DNA from: Psilocybe azurescens
Lineage: Eukaryota > Basidiomycota > Agaricomycetes > Agaricales > Agrocybaceae
Length of the DNA: 64,000 nucleotides
Direction of reading: 5' to 3'
Assembly (NCBI GenBank): GCA_023853785.1
Contig: JAJIRX010000717.1
Location: 1 to 64,000 of the forward strand
Positions 13,001-24,320 of the stretch are shown in pieces. Both the position numbers and the translations under genes were made by a program. Within the stretch, counting starts at the first letter, position 1, and every line of letters starts with the position of its first letter. The notes under the pieces are model-generated. The model saw nothing but the letters and a program-made list of their open reading frames with translations, had not been told where the DNA came from and made no database searches.

Positions 13001-15515
13001 TTCGAGGGACTGCCTTCAAAGAGGGGGGGCCGTTGTAAAGACAACCTTCTCGGATTAGGCTCTGAGGCGTTTACGTTGCCAGTTTTCAGGGACAGTTCAG
13101 CAGTTTTGACCGCAGCTTCGATTAATGAAATAGCTTCTTTTTCCTGCATTTACGATTAGTAGGTAGTCATACAGAAAAAATTGTAGATGCCTTAGCTGCC
13201 GCCAAGGAGGATTCCTCCTCTTTTGTTGCTGTATTTCCCTCTCGGCCTTCATTTTTCTTCAATTTCCTGTGCTTTACGCCGTGCTCTTTCTTTCAAGGCT
13301 TCTCGCTCTTCCTCTTCTTGCTGTCTCCTCTGCTTTGCCCTCTCGGCAGCTGTGTGCATGACGTCTTTGCGAACCTCATCCAACTCCGGCGCACTTAGAG
13401 GCAAATTTATGTTAGGAGGAACAACGGGAGATACAAGGTTTAGCGAGGCATGAGAGACAGCCGGAGAATGAGGCGGGATGCGTCCCGAGGTCGATGTAGG
13501 CAGTCCAGCAGATGTTTCGGCAGGCGAAAATCGAGAGTCGCGAGAAGGAAGTCGTCTAGAAGGGATGTTAGGAGACACTTGTGATAAGTGAGGCGGTAGT
13601 TGTCGCCCGCCCTCCTGAGGATGTTTCTGTCCAGCGTGTAATGGTACTGGTGGAGGTCCCATGTTGCTCTTTCTGCCTCGATCATTGTTGAAATCACGAC
13701 TTCCTGTATCTATACTTAGAGGAGAGTGATGCTCTCGCGATAATCGTGGACTTGGTGGGGGTCCATCACGTCTTGGAAGTTGTTCCCTATCCCTATTTCT
13801 ATCACCTACAAAGCCATTGGGAGGGCCCGGTGCATAGCTGCCGCTGCTGCCACTGAACCTTCTGCCGCGAGAAGTAAAGTCACTACCACCAGGTTTTTGA
13901 AGAACCTGGATATTGTGGACACCATCTCTAGAGCTCCTGGGCTCCTGCATGGGACCAGGCCCTTCTGAATAATGAGACCGCTTCGAGCCAAATGACCCTG
14001 TTTGTTGACGATGGGTTTGACTATAAGGTTCCAACCGGTTCGAGCGCTCGTTGAATAGCACTCGAGACGAATCTTGAGGCGAATGTGCAGCATGAGAGAT
14101 AACAGGTGAGACACTGGGGCTAGCTGTATGAGGAGCGGCCGTTTGAGGAACATCCCTCGGCGCAGATGCAGGAGAGTTGCGCGACTTCGGCCAACTACGG
14201 TCAAAATCGTCCACAAATCGTTCTTCTTTACTGACAGGTATCATTGACTCCCTCAAATTGGATTCGTCCGCTTGAGATTTCGGTAAGTTCCCTGTAGGCA
14301 ATGACCCAGGTTGACTAGAATCGCTGGATTCGATTTTGTACTGGCGACCATCTCCAAACTCAATGACACCTCCCAAGAAATTATCGTCGTCCTCTTCCAT
14401 CTTTAATTGAAATACTGGTCTCAGATCTAAGCCGCCAAAAAGAACTTTTAGAGCGTACCTCATCCCAATGATGAACGTTAGGATCTAGATGAACGCCTCG
14501 GAAAGCATCAGCTTCTTCCGATCTCAACAATTTTGCAGCAGTGTCCAAAGTGGTTTTGGCTTCTTCCGCTGCTTTTGTCTGCTTGCGTAATGTGGATGCC
14601 ACTGTAAAAGTAAATTACATTAAAAGGAAGGTACAGTTGTAAAACAGGAAAGAAGCCCCTACCATTCGCAACCTCAGCGGCCGTTGGGAAATCATTAGGT
14701 TCGAGGTCTGGTCTAACAACCGGAGGTTTGACATTACCCCACACGGGTTTGTTGGCGCCGTTATCCTTCTGCGAGGAACTCATCTGTGGGACCACACTTC
14801 TTGGTTGGGGAAGAATAACCTTCCCAGCATGAGGTAGCTGCGGGGCTGCTGTTGTTGAAGGTTGGGAAACAGGAGCAATTGGCATTGGGGATGTGCTATT
14901 CGGCGAATTGGTGGCGGGTGAAGGTGCCACCGACGATGGTCGTGACCATCCTGCGGCTGTCGTAGCCACAGCTGGACTGGCGGTTAGTTTAGCAGTGACG
15001 AGACGAGAGTGTGACGAAGTAGGTTGAACTGGAGGACGTGCTATGATTAGAACGTATGGCTATTAGCAGCCGGGAAATGCAAACAATTAGACCTATTGGA
15101 TTTACTCACTCGCAGGGCTGCCTGATTTCGCAGTAGATGAGCTACTTGAAGAAGTTGCCGTCCCGGATGCTGTATTCTTTTCCAGAAATTTCTTGTTTAT
15201 GTTTACGGCGCTAAATCGTTTCGGATGGGGTGCAACTGGTGTTACTACCGAGGTTTGAACATTGCCTGAGCCCAAAGGGACTAGGGAAGGGCGAGATGAA
15301 GATGTGTTGGACTGGGCATTGGTCGAATTCTGGGAGGAACTCTTCTCCGGATGTGGATCAGGGACTGCCACGGAAGGAGTTGACGGTGAACTATTGTCCA
15401 CATGCTTAGCCTCAGCAGCCCCCACCTCGCCCCCCGCACTCTCCAGCACCTGTTCTTTCACCTCCTGGCCAGTTGAATCCGATAGCAGCGTAGACTCTTG
15501 AGTGGTTTGAGCCAT
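10093..15515 (-). CDS. Very large low-complexity protein, BAT2/PRRC2-like
   Basis: Start at 15515 (MAQTTQESTLL). The N-terminal part holds KRFSAVNINKKFLEKN, then AGWSRPSS, GKVILPQPRS, KPVWGNVKPP, NDFPTAAEVANG and FRGVHLDPNVHHWDE followed by DDDNFLGGVIEFGDGRQYK. This order of short conserved blocks recalls the BAT2/PRRC2 N-terminal region; I infer an RNA or translation-linked role only weakly. The rest is rich in Pro, Ser, Arg and Gln, with a basic/acidic helical segment (about 13250-13350, RAKQRRQQEEEEREAL), a conserved-looking block SVNDVLFRRPNFFKGRINYR (about 11740-11830) and a Pro/Met/Tyr-rich C-terminus. The frame breaks at several places (13023-13029, about 13253, about 11895, 10771-10774, 10436-10439), mostly in homopolymers. 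It is one gene on the minus strand, but the exact protein cannot be stated. Confidence 0.72.
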
Positions 15516-15918
15516 AGACGCGTCGCAACACGCCTGTCTGTTCTTTTTCGTCTTCCCGTTGATGTACTAGAGAAGAAAAGTAATTGTAGTGGTATGTGAT
15601 TAAAGGAGATTAGCGTTTGAAAGAAAAGATATAAACTGACCTGGGGTTTATACCACCAGTGGAGGAAGAGTAATATGAATTCTCAGCCCTCAAGGGCAGC
15701 TTCGCTCCTTGCAACCTCACCACGGCATCCGGCCATCAATTATCCTAAACAAAGCAGTTCTCCGGATCAACCGGCGAGCTAGGCCCAAACATAAAGCCTC
15801 CCCATGGACGCTCCGTTGGATTGTAGGTGCAGAGTTAATTTAATGGTATGGAAGGGCATACAATTCACTATAACCATTACATAGTGTCAATACAGTGTTA
15901 CACACTCCTGAAGCAACC
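15516..15918. other. Intergenic region
   Basis: Upstream region of the large low-complexity protein gene and 3' flank of the SPF27 gene. The minus-strand leader may contain a 5' UTR intron, but no coding exon is supported. Confidence 0.45.
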
Positions 15919-16754
15919 TCAGAGTTCGGCAAGCTCGGCCTCTTTCCTGTTTAACCTTTCCACCTCAGCATCCAAAGCAACGTTTGCCATTTCAATCTGA
16001 AGTACACTTGAGATGAGCTCTGTCCAGCGTGTCTCCAATGCAGTCAGTTGCTTTCCAAGTCGATCCTGAAAAGTGAGATAAGAATGGCTAACAATTTGAC
16101 AACACCAACGAATAAGGTCGCACCTGAGTATTTTTACGTTCTCGATTGACTTCAACGGTCAATTCTTTCAGTTCTTCAAGGGCCTTTTCGGTCCGTTTCG
16201 CCGTGGATTCCAGGAGATAATTTTGTATACGATATGCGTTGGCTCCATAAGTTTGAAGCAATGCCAAGTTCTGTTGTCTAGAATTCGTTGCCAAGTAATG
16301 TCAACATAAAGATCTGTAGGACGATGGATGTATGGTCATACCGGAGCCGTTGGTGTTGGAGTTGTGCATGTGCATTGTCTATGGCAAATCTCCATTCTTC
16401 ATCAGTCCCAGGAGTGGATGAAGGTGTTGGTAATGTGTAACGCAAGGTGTCTAACTGGGGGAACGGCCTGTTGGACGCGACCCGCTCGAGCTCTGCCTTC
16501 AGTAAAGGATTATCCTAGGGGCAGCCACGTCATTCAAAATGGTGGTTATAAAAGAAGGCTAAAGTTGCTCACTAACAGCGAATAATGTTACAGGTGGAGG
16601 TATTCGTGGATGGAGTGTTTGAGATGCTTTCAGCTCCGCGAGCCAATTCTTGCTCGACTTTCTCTTTCAAGTAAGGGTACTTTTGAAGATCGTCATCATA
16701 ATAAGGCAAGGAGTCAAATATTTCTGTGATGACTGAGTCTGAGTCTGTAGCCAT
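15919..16754 (-). CDS. Pre-mRNA splicing factor SPF27/BCAS2 (Cwf7-type)
   Basis: Core subunit of the Prp19/NineTeen complex, which activates the spliceosome. Start at 16754 gives MATDSDSVITEIFDSLPYYD, then YPYLKEKVEQELAR. Following exons give a short linker with TPSSTPGTDEEW, then RQQNLALLQTYGANAYRIQN, ALEELKELTVEVNRERK, DRLGKQLTALETRWTELI and the coiled-coil end EVERLNRKEAELAEL, stop at 15919. Length and block order match the family. Exon phases are consistent. It lies head to head with the complex I gene, with only about 120 bp between the two start codons. Confidence 0.88.
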
Positions 16755-16875
16755 GATGAACAGTAAGCAGTGAAGCGTCAATTGCAAATAATAAGAGGTC
16801 AACCAATGGACCGGCAAAACCCGAAGACGATTGGGCTCTGCGAGTTGTTGGAGCTCCAGCGACCACCACCTTCAA
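16755..16875. promoter_or_regulatory. Short bidirectional promoter, SPF27 / NDUFS3
   Basis: About 120 bp separate the divergent start codons at 16754 (-) and 16876 (+), so both 5' UTRs and core promoters must lie in or overlap this stretch. No TATA box is evident. Confidence 0.55.
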
Positions 16876-18021
16876 ATGTCCTTCCGCGCCGTTGTTAGAG
16901 CAAGTCGCGCTCTCGGAGTCGTCTCTACACGTCCAGCTACGTACTCGGCTGCCAACATTAGGCGTCAGATTCATTCCACAGCGACGCCGCAAGGTGAACG
17001 ATATATCCCGAAACACTACCCGTAGTTAGCACTAAATTATCTCTGTAGCCTCAACTTCACCATTCACCGAACCCACCTCACCGAATCCCACTGTTACTCT
17101 TTACTCTGAGACTACCGAGGCTCTGCACACATATGGGTCCTACCTCACTCAATGTCTGCCCAAATTCATCCAACAGTTCTCAGTGCTGAAGGACGAATTG
17201 ACGCTATATATCGCGCCTTCTGCGGTCGTTCCCGTCTTGACATTCTTGCGCGACCACCAGCAATGCCAGTTCAAGCAAATGATGGATATCAGCGGTGTGG
17301 ACTTCCCCGAGCGCGAGAAGCGGTTTGAGGTGGTGTACCACCTACTTAGCATCAAACACGCTGGCAGAATTAGGGTCAAGACCTACGCTGGAGAGGCGGA
17401 TCCGGTACCTAGCTCCGTTGAGGTATTCAGAGGATCCGACTGGTTAGTCAATACGCGCCCTATGTTCACTGACATCATTAACTCAGATACATTCTCGCCA
17501 CAGGTATGAACGCGAAGCTTGGGATCTTTTCGGCATCTTCTTCGAAAATCATCCAGACCTGTTAGTAACACCGATTTTCTCTTCATTAAACTTAATAATC
17601 TTCGTTCTAGCCGTCGCATATTGACTGACTATGGTGAATTGACTTCCCTCAAATTTTACTACATGCACACCTAACTCTGTTCCAGGATTCGAGGGTCACC
17701 CATTGCGTAAAGATTTCCCCTTAACTGTAAAATCATTGTTTCTTCATTAAAAGATGCTTCACGGCTGACATCTATTAGGGTTACACTGAAGTTCGCTATG
17801 ACGAAGAGCGCAAGCGCGTTGTTTATGAACCTCTACAGCTTACCCAGGCATTCCGGTACGTTCTTTTGCAAGTTATATCATCTCAAACACAATGCCAATA
17901 TCTCTGTAGCAACTTTGAATCCCTATCGCCATGGGAGCAAGTCGGGGATGGCACAAAGGGTCGCCGACCTGATAATCTCAAGCCCTTGCCTCCACCAAAA
18001 ACGGAGGAAGTCAAGAAGTAG
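16876..18021 (+). CDS. NADH:ubiquinone oxidoreductase 30 kDa subunit (NDUFS3)
   Basis: Complex I peripheral-arm subunit of the mitochondrial inner membrane. Start at 16876 gives the presequence [19 protein letters not shown]. Later exons show [70 protein letters not shown], then [57 protein letters not shown] and a final exon [15 protein letters not shown] ending KTEEVKK. This is the complete NuoC/30-kDa signature in order. Introns are about 50-60 nt and in phase. Intact as far as I can see. Confidence 0.92.
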
Positions 18022-18217
18022 ATTAACTCTTGTCCTTCCAGACCAAGGTCCAAGACATAGATCTCGTTCTTCTCAATGAAAAATCGCAATTTATTCATTA
18101 TTGTCATTATCATATGGGGTTTGGAAATGTTTCCATGTCATCAGTATACTGTACAATACGCAGGAACAGGTGAGAGGAAGGCGATTATATGCGAAGCAAC
18201 AAGTAGAAGGCTTGCTC

Positions 18218-19695
18218 CTATACAACGGGGGTCGACCCTTCTGCTTTGTCTTCTGTCGAGTCGGTGCTGGCTGGTTCTTCATTTGAGCCGTCTGTTGTCT
18301 TCGACGCCCACCCCATTCGGGCAACGACGTATTCCTGACCAATAACCTCCACTCCAATTCTCAGCGCATCGGCGATCAGGTCTTCAACCCAGTCATATTC
18401 ATCCCACAAGGCAACCCACCTGCTTGGTACAGCCTGAGTGACTGTGACGTGGGTGAGCTTATGCTCCGGGTCATCGAGATAGATAAGAAATTGGAGATAT
18501 TGGGTCGGCTCTGCTGGTGTTTCGGATTTTGAAGGTGGCTGCGAAAACGTAGAAAAAAAGGGTTGGATCCGGAGGTATACATGGGAGTATGTAGTCGCGT
18601 TGGCAGCATTCTTGGTTGTGGATGTGTCTTTACTGTTTGTCTTGATCACATCTTCGATATTTACCTGGTAAGGGTTTGGCGTAAGACTAGGAATTGCCAA
18701 CCCATTTTGCAAGATATACTGACCTGAGAAAGCTTCAGCGCTGTTTCGTAGCTGTCGACTGTGTTGAGGTCACGACCTTCACTTCCCTCTTTAGGTCGCG
18801 ATTCATTGCCTCTATTAACAACAAGGTCGCCACCCTCAACTTGCTCCCAGAACCTGGATGGGTTCACTTCAGTTAGGTAATAGATACGAGACAAGTGGTC
18901 CAAAAGACTGACCCTAGCAAGAGCGCGATAGGCTAGAGGTTCTATTCCTTCATAACCTTGCATGTCATGGCTTAACCAGACTTGAATTACTTCGTGTTCA
19001 GATATGGGAGGCGCGACAACGTTGAGGATGTCTGTCAGGGTCGAGAGACCAACACGTTTAAAATCCTGACCTGAATACAACGAGATCAGGCCCATCGTAA
19101 CATTGAAAAAGGGTATACGGACTCAATTTGTCAAGTTGTGCTGTCTTCGCGTACTCGATAACTCCTTCACCCCACTTACGGGCCTGCTCATTCTTCGGTA
19201 TATGTTTCACTTGTTCATCAACCACCGTCTTGGCCTGTTGAATAGCCGCAGAAGCGGACGACCACACTGAACCCCACCCCCACCCCCCTGAGGTGGCCTG
19301 GCCTTGATTCTGAGCAGCCACAGAATCGGATTTCTCCTTTACTCGTTGACCATCGGTGCTCAACGTCCTATTCAACGAAGTGGTCGATGAGGAAGCCGAC
19401 GGAAGCAAAGACGATCCCCGCCCAGTCGCACCCGTTCGGTGCTCTTTCTCAGTGTTGGAGTGCCAGAGCGCGAGATGTGAGCGGTAGTAGCTCGTATTGG
19501 TTCTGTGCTCTTCTGAGTTATTTCGTCGAGGAAAGCAAGGACTTCAGCCGCCTCTCCTTCGCTTCCTGCCCCAGGGGGTGGAGGTCCCGGTTGTGGACCA
19601 TTATCGGTGCTGGCAGTTTCGGTTGGAGGTGCAAAGGAATCAAGATCATCGAGAAATTTGAGGGCCTCTTCTTGTTTAGATTTCTTGAACGCCAT
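18218..19695 (-). CDS. mtc1: Maintenance of telomere capping protein 1 (Mtc1)
   Basis: Fungal protein genetically linked to telomere capping and vesicle traffic in yeast; molecular role unclear. Start at 19695 gives MAFKKSKQEEALKFLDDLD, followed by EVLAFLDEITQKSTEP, then a Trp/Gly-rich segment GGWGWGSVWSSASAAIQQ and WGEGVIEYAKTAQLDKL. Later exons give LTDILNVVAPPISEHEVIQV, GIEPLAYRALARVSLLDHLS, YLQFLIYLDDPEHKLTHVTV, SRWVALWDEYDWVEDLIADA and RIGVEVIGQEYVVARMGWAS near the stop at 18218. The frame breaks at the C run 19416-19419 between KSTERVRLGG and SSLLPSASSS, as if one G is missing. About four introns. Confidence 0.88.
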
Positions 19696-19891
19696 TTTAA
19701 GAAGCACTTCAAGTTCTTGAGCGGTGGTGGTTGAAATAAACGACAATTCCGGTGGTTGCCCCAAGATCCAGGTCCAGGTGTCCAATTACCATATTAGGTA
19801 GCCCTCCCTGAACATCTTTACAATGAACCCTCTCCTTCTCTGCTATGATCGCTTGCAAAAATCTGAACGCGCTGCCCCCTACTCTGCTCCA
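19696..19891. promoter_or_regulatory. Divergent promoter, Mtc1 / small membrane protein
   Basis: About 195 bp between the Mtc1 start (-) and the candidate start at 19892 (+). Contains no clear TATA element. Confidence 0.35.
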
Positions 19892-20204
19892 ATGTCTCAC
19901 CAACCTTTTATATTAGGACCACTCGACACTGGAGGGTCTTTTATATGCAATTGCTTGGCATACTGTGTTTCTCATACCTGTGGTATTTTTCGTCTTTGCG
20001 GGCAATCTACTATTATTACTGTCGCATAGATCTGACACCTTGGATCGACCTCAGAGCCACGATGACACTATAGCCCCAAGCTCTAAGGGCTCTAGACTCT
20101 CGCATCTCGCATCCACCACAGCACAGGGAAGGTTGCCCAAAGCTCAACGAGCACGCCTGTCTACTCTTAGCGCAACCCTTCCTTTCGAAGTATCTTCCAA
20201 GTGA
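19892..20204 (+). CDS. Small single-pass membrane protein, hypothetical
   Basis: Not recognised by name. From an ATG at 19892 the frame reads MSHQPFILGPLDTGG. If one base of the GGAGGG at about 19933-19938 is dropped, the reading continues as LLYAIAWHTVFLIPVVFF, VFAGNLLLLLSHRSD and a basic, Ser-rich tail (RLPKAQRARLSTLSATLPF) to a stop at 20204. The result is about 100 residues with one strongly hydrophobic helix followed by a cytosol-like basic tail. The same kind of one-base break is seen in many sure genes of this window, and the position (divergent from Mtc1, short spacing) suits a real gene. No intron is needed. Confidence 0.5.
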
Positions 20205-22352
20205 CACCTGACTCACAGGATAATTAATTTAAACCATTCCCAAGCATTGCGAGCAATATTTTATCTTTCGTGGAAAGAAGCCTGCATGTATTATACGGTT
20301 TGGGAAATGGGCGCCAGATTGTAGTGGCCCGTGCTGGTTCGCTCAATGCCCGGTGCTCTATTCTCCCAAGCTTTATTAATGTCTATCGTCGGAATGTTCT
20401 GTAGCACCTTGCATCTCCACGACTCGTTTCTTGCATCCCCACCATGTGTGCTTCCTCGCCATGCCTTTTAGCGTCCCCGCCGGGATTCATATGCATATGG
20501 TCAAGAGTCATGACAGATTAATTGACCCTTCATTGGTCCTGGGTCGTGAAATTGACATCACTCATACTAGTTGACAGGAAAGTTCGCACTTTTGTGCCCC
20601 AGCGATAATCGCTATCAGGACTAAAAGATCCTATAATTAGATACGAGTCTGTGACCCGTGCGAAGCACTGGTCAGTGGTTAATGTTATTCTCTGTTTAAG
20701 TGTTCAAGTAGTATGTAACACCTAAACTTCACAAAGGGGAGATAATGAACACGATAGCACGAAATGTCATTAGAGAAGGGGGTGATTAGGTTACATGGAA
20801 TATTAAGCTACTGAGATTGTGGAACAGGAATGTTCTCTTGTGAGGAAAGTGTATCAGATGAGCTGCTTGATTGAACTCGGCGACTTTTTGTGGTGGTGCT
20901 TGAGATGGAGTAGGAGTTATTGTAGTAGCTGGTGATGGAGTAGGGTCGCTGGAGTGACCAATCATTTGCGATTATAATGGATAAGTCCTTTTGCAGGGTG
21001 AGGGCGTTTTTGCAGGAGCTGAAAGATATAAGAAGCAACTGTTAAATAAGTATTATAGAAATTTAAGAAAATACTTACAGTCTAATGAGCTCAGAATTGT
21101 GGTCCCGGATGGTTTACCCTGCTGACCTAGGAATGCAATGTTTTCCACATTCAAGTGGAAACATGCTAAATAATACATGTTTCCTGCTGTTGGTTTCCGA
21201 TTAAATGTAATCGATTGACCACCTACGAAAGATTTTCAATCTAAGATGTCTTCCGATGTGTACAAGTTGTAATCAATGTACCCCTGACAGTAAAAGATCT
21301 GTAAGCCTGGCGGCTCACCGCTTCATATACACTGAACAACTAGATGCCAGAGTGTATTAATAACGCCATTTTGGTGTAATGGTTGCAGCTTGTCGGACTG
21401 GCATGACTAGCTTACAAAATCCGTACGTGAAGTGGAGTGAAAGACTTGCGGTATTTTAACAGGGATATATCCCAACCGTAAAGTTCTGATCAAGTGGCAT
21501 GCCTCGTGTTCATTCGAATCGTTCCAGCACATGCTACAGAACAAAAACTATGAACTGAGCTGTTCGTAAATATCAAGGCTCAATTCCGACGATTTCATCC
21601 TTCCAAACAAGCATCGACTTTTCGACGAGAAACGCACACTTTTAGGAGAATTATCGTGGAATCTACATGTCCGATGATGCTGAATGGGGTGAAATGAAGC
21701 ACTTATGGGAGTCAAATGGCTGTATGCTCTTTTTAAAGATATCTTGTTGCTTGCTTAGAATGTACAATAAACATCGCTCTTAAGTGCGTCGGATCTGTGG
21801 TTTTCCAGATATAGCTATCCGTATTTGGGATTTCTTGTAATCTGACTAGCCGTTGACCCCGTCGTATGGGTGATTAGACATCGCCGGTGGATATGTATCG
21901 AGAGTCTACTGCAAGTACAACTTAAATGTGATATATATCTAATGCAGGAGATTTAAATTCCACTGAGAAGACTCAGAGGAGGTGATTTCAGGAGTGCTTT
22001 GCATACAATTTTCTTTGGATCCTCTAATTATTAGAGCAGGGTCAGTGTCGGCCGTGTTTACGGTTTCGGATCACTAAAGTAATTAATAGAGGCTTTGAGA
22101 ACACAAGTGCATTTTGATTTTTTTGCTTACTATGCGAAGGAACGACTGCGGCACTTGGAATATGCAGGAGAATGAAATGACCAAAGCGGACGGCCAGTGG
22201 CCACTGACCACTGAGACCGGTGACGCAGTGTGGCGTGCATGTGATTTTCGGGCATGATATGCTGCCGCTTGTTTGCAACGACGAGCACGTACTCCGGAAC
22301 CACCATCTTGTCTCTTGGCTGGTGTCCAGCTCTTCAGGATATCTCTACCACC
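20205..22352. other. 2.1 kb gene-free region
   Basis: No coding region recognised on either strand. It contains a near-palindromic piece cccgtgcgaagcactgg at about 20658, of a kind often found at ends of small fungal mobile elements, and an imperfect hairpin (tttccac...gtggaaa) near 21140-21160. A minus-strand open frame at 20808-21038 is Ser-rich and has no recognisable domain. Confidence 0.45.
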
Positions 22353-23111
22353 ATGTCTTTGGCTCTTGTTAACGAAATCATCACCAATCCTGCTTTTCAT
22401 GACTATCTAGCTATTCTGAAGGGTGCCCGAAATGGCTTTGTGTATGGTGTTAAAGTCAGGTTTCCCCATGCACTTGTCATGTCCATTCTTTTCGGCCGCG
22501 GAGAGTGAGTTCCCGTCTCAAGCCTTTCTCGGACGCTTATCGAACCATTCTGGTCAGCTGGCAATCGCGACTCCGTGTGATATACCGAGCTACAAAGCAA
22601 CACGCCTTAAACCTGGCTAAATTTGTCTCGCTCTATAAGACTGTCCTTTTGGTTCAAAAAAAAGCTTAATGGTGGAAAGGAAAGAGACAGTGACACCTTT
22701 GTAGCCGGATTAATTGGTGGATACTTCATTTTTGGGGACCGAAACGCAGTGAACGAACAGGTAAGTCACTGCACAATTATTAATTGGTAGTAGCCTTAAA
22801 TTGGAATGTTATTTCTATTTTCAGATCGTACTCTATGTGGTTTCGCGGGTGGTTGCATCGTTTATTCCTCGGGCGACTTCACCGTATAATACCTCCCCAC
22901 AATCTGCACTGGCAGGATCTGCTGTGAAACCTATTCCCCCGGATTCGAAATACTTCACGCTATTCGCTGCCGTCTCTTGGGGTGCTGTGATGTGGCTCTT
23001 CCGGCATCGGGGGAAACCATCCAACCGGGAATGTTCAACTCGATGAAATATCTATACCGCGATTCCGATACGTGGAAGGACTTGAAGACCCTCTTTTGGC
23101 ATAATACTTAA
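22353..23111 (+). CDS. Peroxisomal membrane protein 4 (PXMP4/PMP24, Tim17 superfamily)
   Basis: Multi-pass peroxisomal membrane protein of the Tim17/Tim22/Tim23/PMP24 superfamily; transport role not settled. Start at 22353 gives MSLALVNEIITNPAFHDYLA, then KGARNGFVYGVKVRFPHALV and MSILFGRG. The next exon gives HALNLAKFVSLYKTVLLVQK, DTFVAGLIGGYFIFGDRNA; the last gives IVLYVVSRVVASFIPRA, YFTLFAAVSWGAVMWLFRH and TIQPGMFNSMKYLYRDSDTW. Two introns (about 22505-22559, about 22761-22824). Two frame breaks occur in homopolymers: A8 at 22656-22663 (after LLVQKK) and G5 at 23009-23013 (after FRHRG). With both bridged the protein has normal family length. Confidence 0.85.
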
Positions 23112-23282
23112 GTTAAAGTCTTAGGATATATACCACATTTTATTAACAACAACTTACATAAAACTCATCCTGTATTGTTCCTGTGACCAGGTCAATACAG
23201 GTTAGGGACTCTGGTCCAACCGTCTTGGCAATCTTTTGCATTTATACTGCAAACCGTCGGCTTTTGTTATGCCGTGAGCAAT

Positions 23283-24320
23283 TCATGGAAAGGCTATGCT
23301 ACTTACGGCGAGCATCTCTACAGCTGCTGTACACGCCTTGCAGCAGATCTTGCAAGCTGTGAAGGTTTCTGTGAGCGCGGACATTTCCCCGGCTACGTCG
23401 GTGGCTTGAGGTAAATTGGAACGAATAAACGGACAATGAGTACGATACTCCAATAAGCCAGTTTCAAAGGCCTTTCTCACCATTATCAATTCTTCCCATT
23501 AAGGCTTTACGTTGTCTATCCCAAGATGTCGTGGTCGAGTCGTAGTGAGTCGTACAGGCACCATAGCCTGTAAGATACGAGTCAACAACTCAATCGCCGC
23601 CAAGGAAAAGTCGGAGCAAAAGAAATGTATGTTTTACCGTGGGGAATATCTCCTCTCCTAGGAGGAGATCACGCAACGCTTTAACGCGGAAGTCTTGTAA
23701 TCGAACGAGCTTGTGATAAGAGACGACGTTTGGAATGACCTTGATTTCTCCAAAACGATACGAGGCGATCGGAAGCACGTATTGGCTAGCCTCTGATGCT
23801 TCCCAGTCCATTTCATGCAGGGCTGCGAACCCGTAAACTTCTAAGGGATAGGCTGGGGCGTTTGCGCGAAGGTGAACCCGCAAATTAGTCGCAACGCCCT
23901 CGGCGATTGCGTACTTGTCTACGAGCCTGAACAGGAGGGAGACGAGCAATGGAAGAGGGATAACCGTCGCTGGATCGTATCGAATCTTTTGGAATAAATC
24001 ATCGCTAGGAATTTGCTCTGGAGGAGCAGGCGGGTCATGCAGAAGGCACAAAAGGGCAGCTAATTCGCCACTCGTTTCCTGAAGCTCCTAGTGCATCTTC
24101 GTCTTCCGAACCCGATGTTCCTGCATCGCAGCAGGCAAACATGTCTTCTGATGATACAGATTCGATTAGCAGCCATTGATCTGTAGGGCCCTGTACGCTG
24201 AAGCTTACTGAAGACGTCACTGTTCATCAACGCCGAACGACTGACTGGATAGGTTGTCCCATCAACTGCAGATTTTACCTGAAAATCGGAGTTTTTGCAC
24301 TTGAAGGTGGACCAGGACAT
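23283..24320 (-). CDS. BTB/POZ domain protein
   Basis: Start at 24320 (MSWSTFKCKNSDFQVKSAVD). The opening S-DFQVKSAVDGTTYPVSR, ALMNSDVF and, after an intron, DMFACCDAG is the fungal BTB fold, normally a dimerisation or Cul3-adaptor module. The following part, GELAALLCLLHDPPAPPEQI, LLVSLLFRLVDKYAIAEGVA and SYRFGEIKVIPNVVSYHKLV, fits the BACK-like region of the expanded Agaricomycete BTB family. The C-terminal exons read HYDSTTTSWDRQRKALMGRI and a Cys-rich end TACKICCKACTAAVEML. There is a frame change near 24085-24105, between DEDALGA and TSGELAALL. The last splice site and stop are uncertain. It converges on the PXMP4 gene. Confidence 0.68.
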
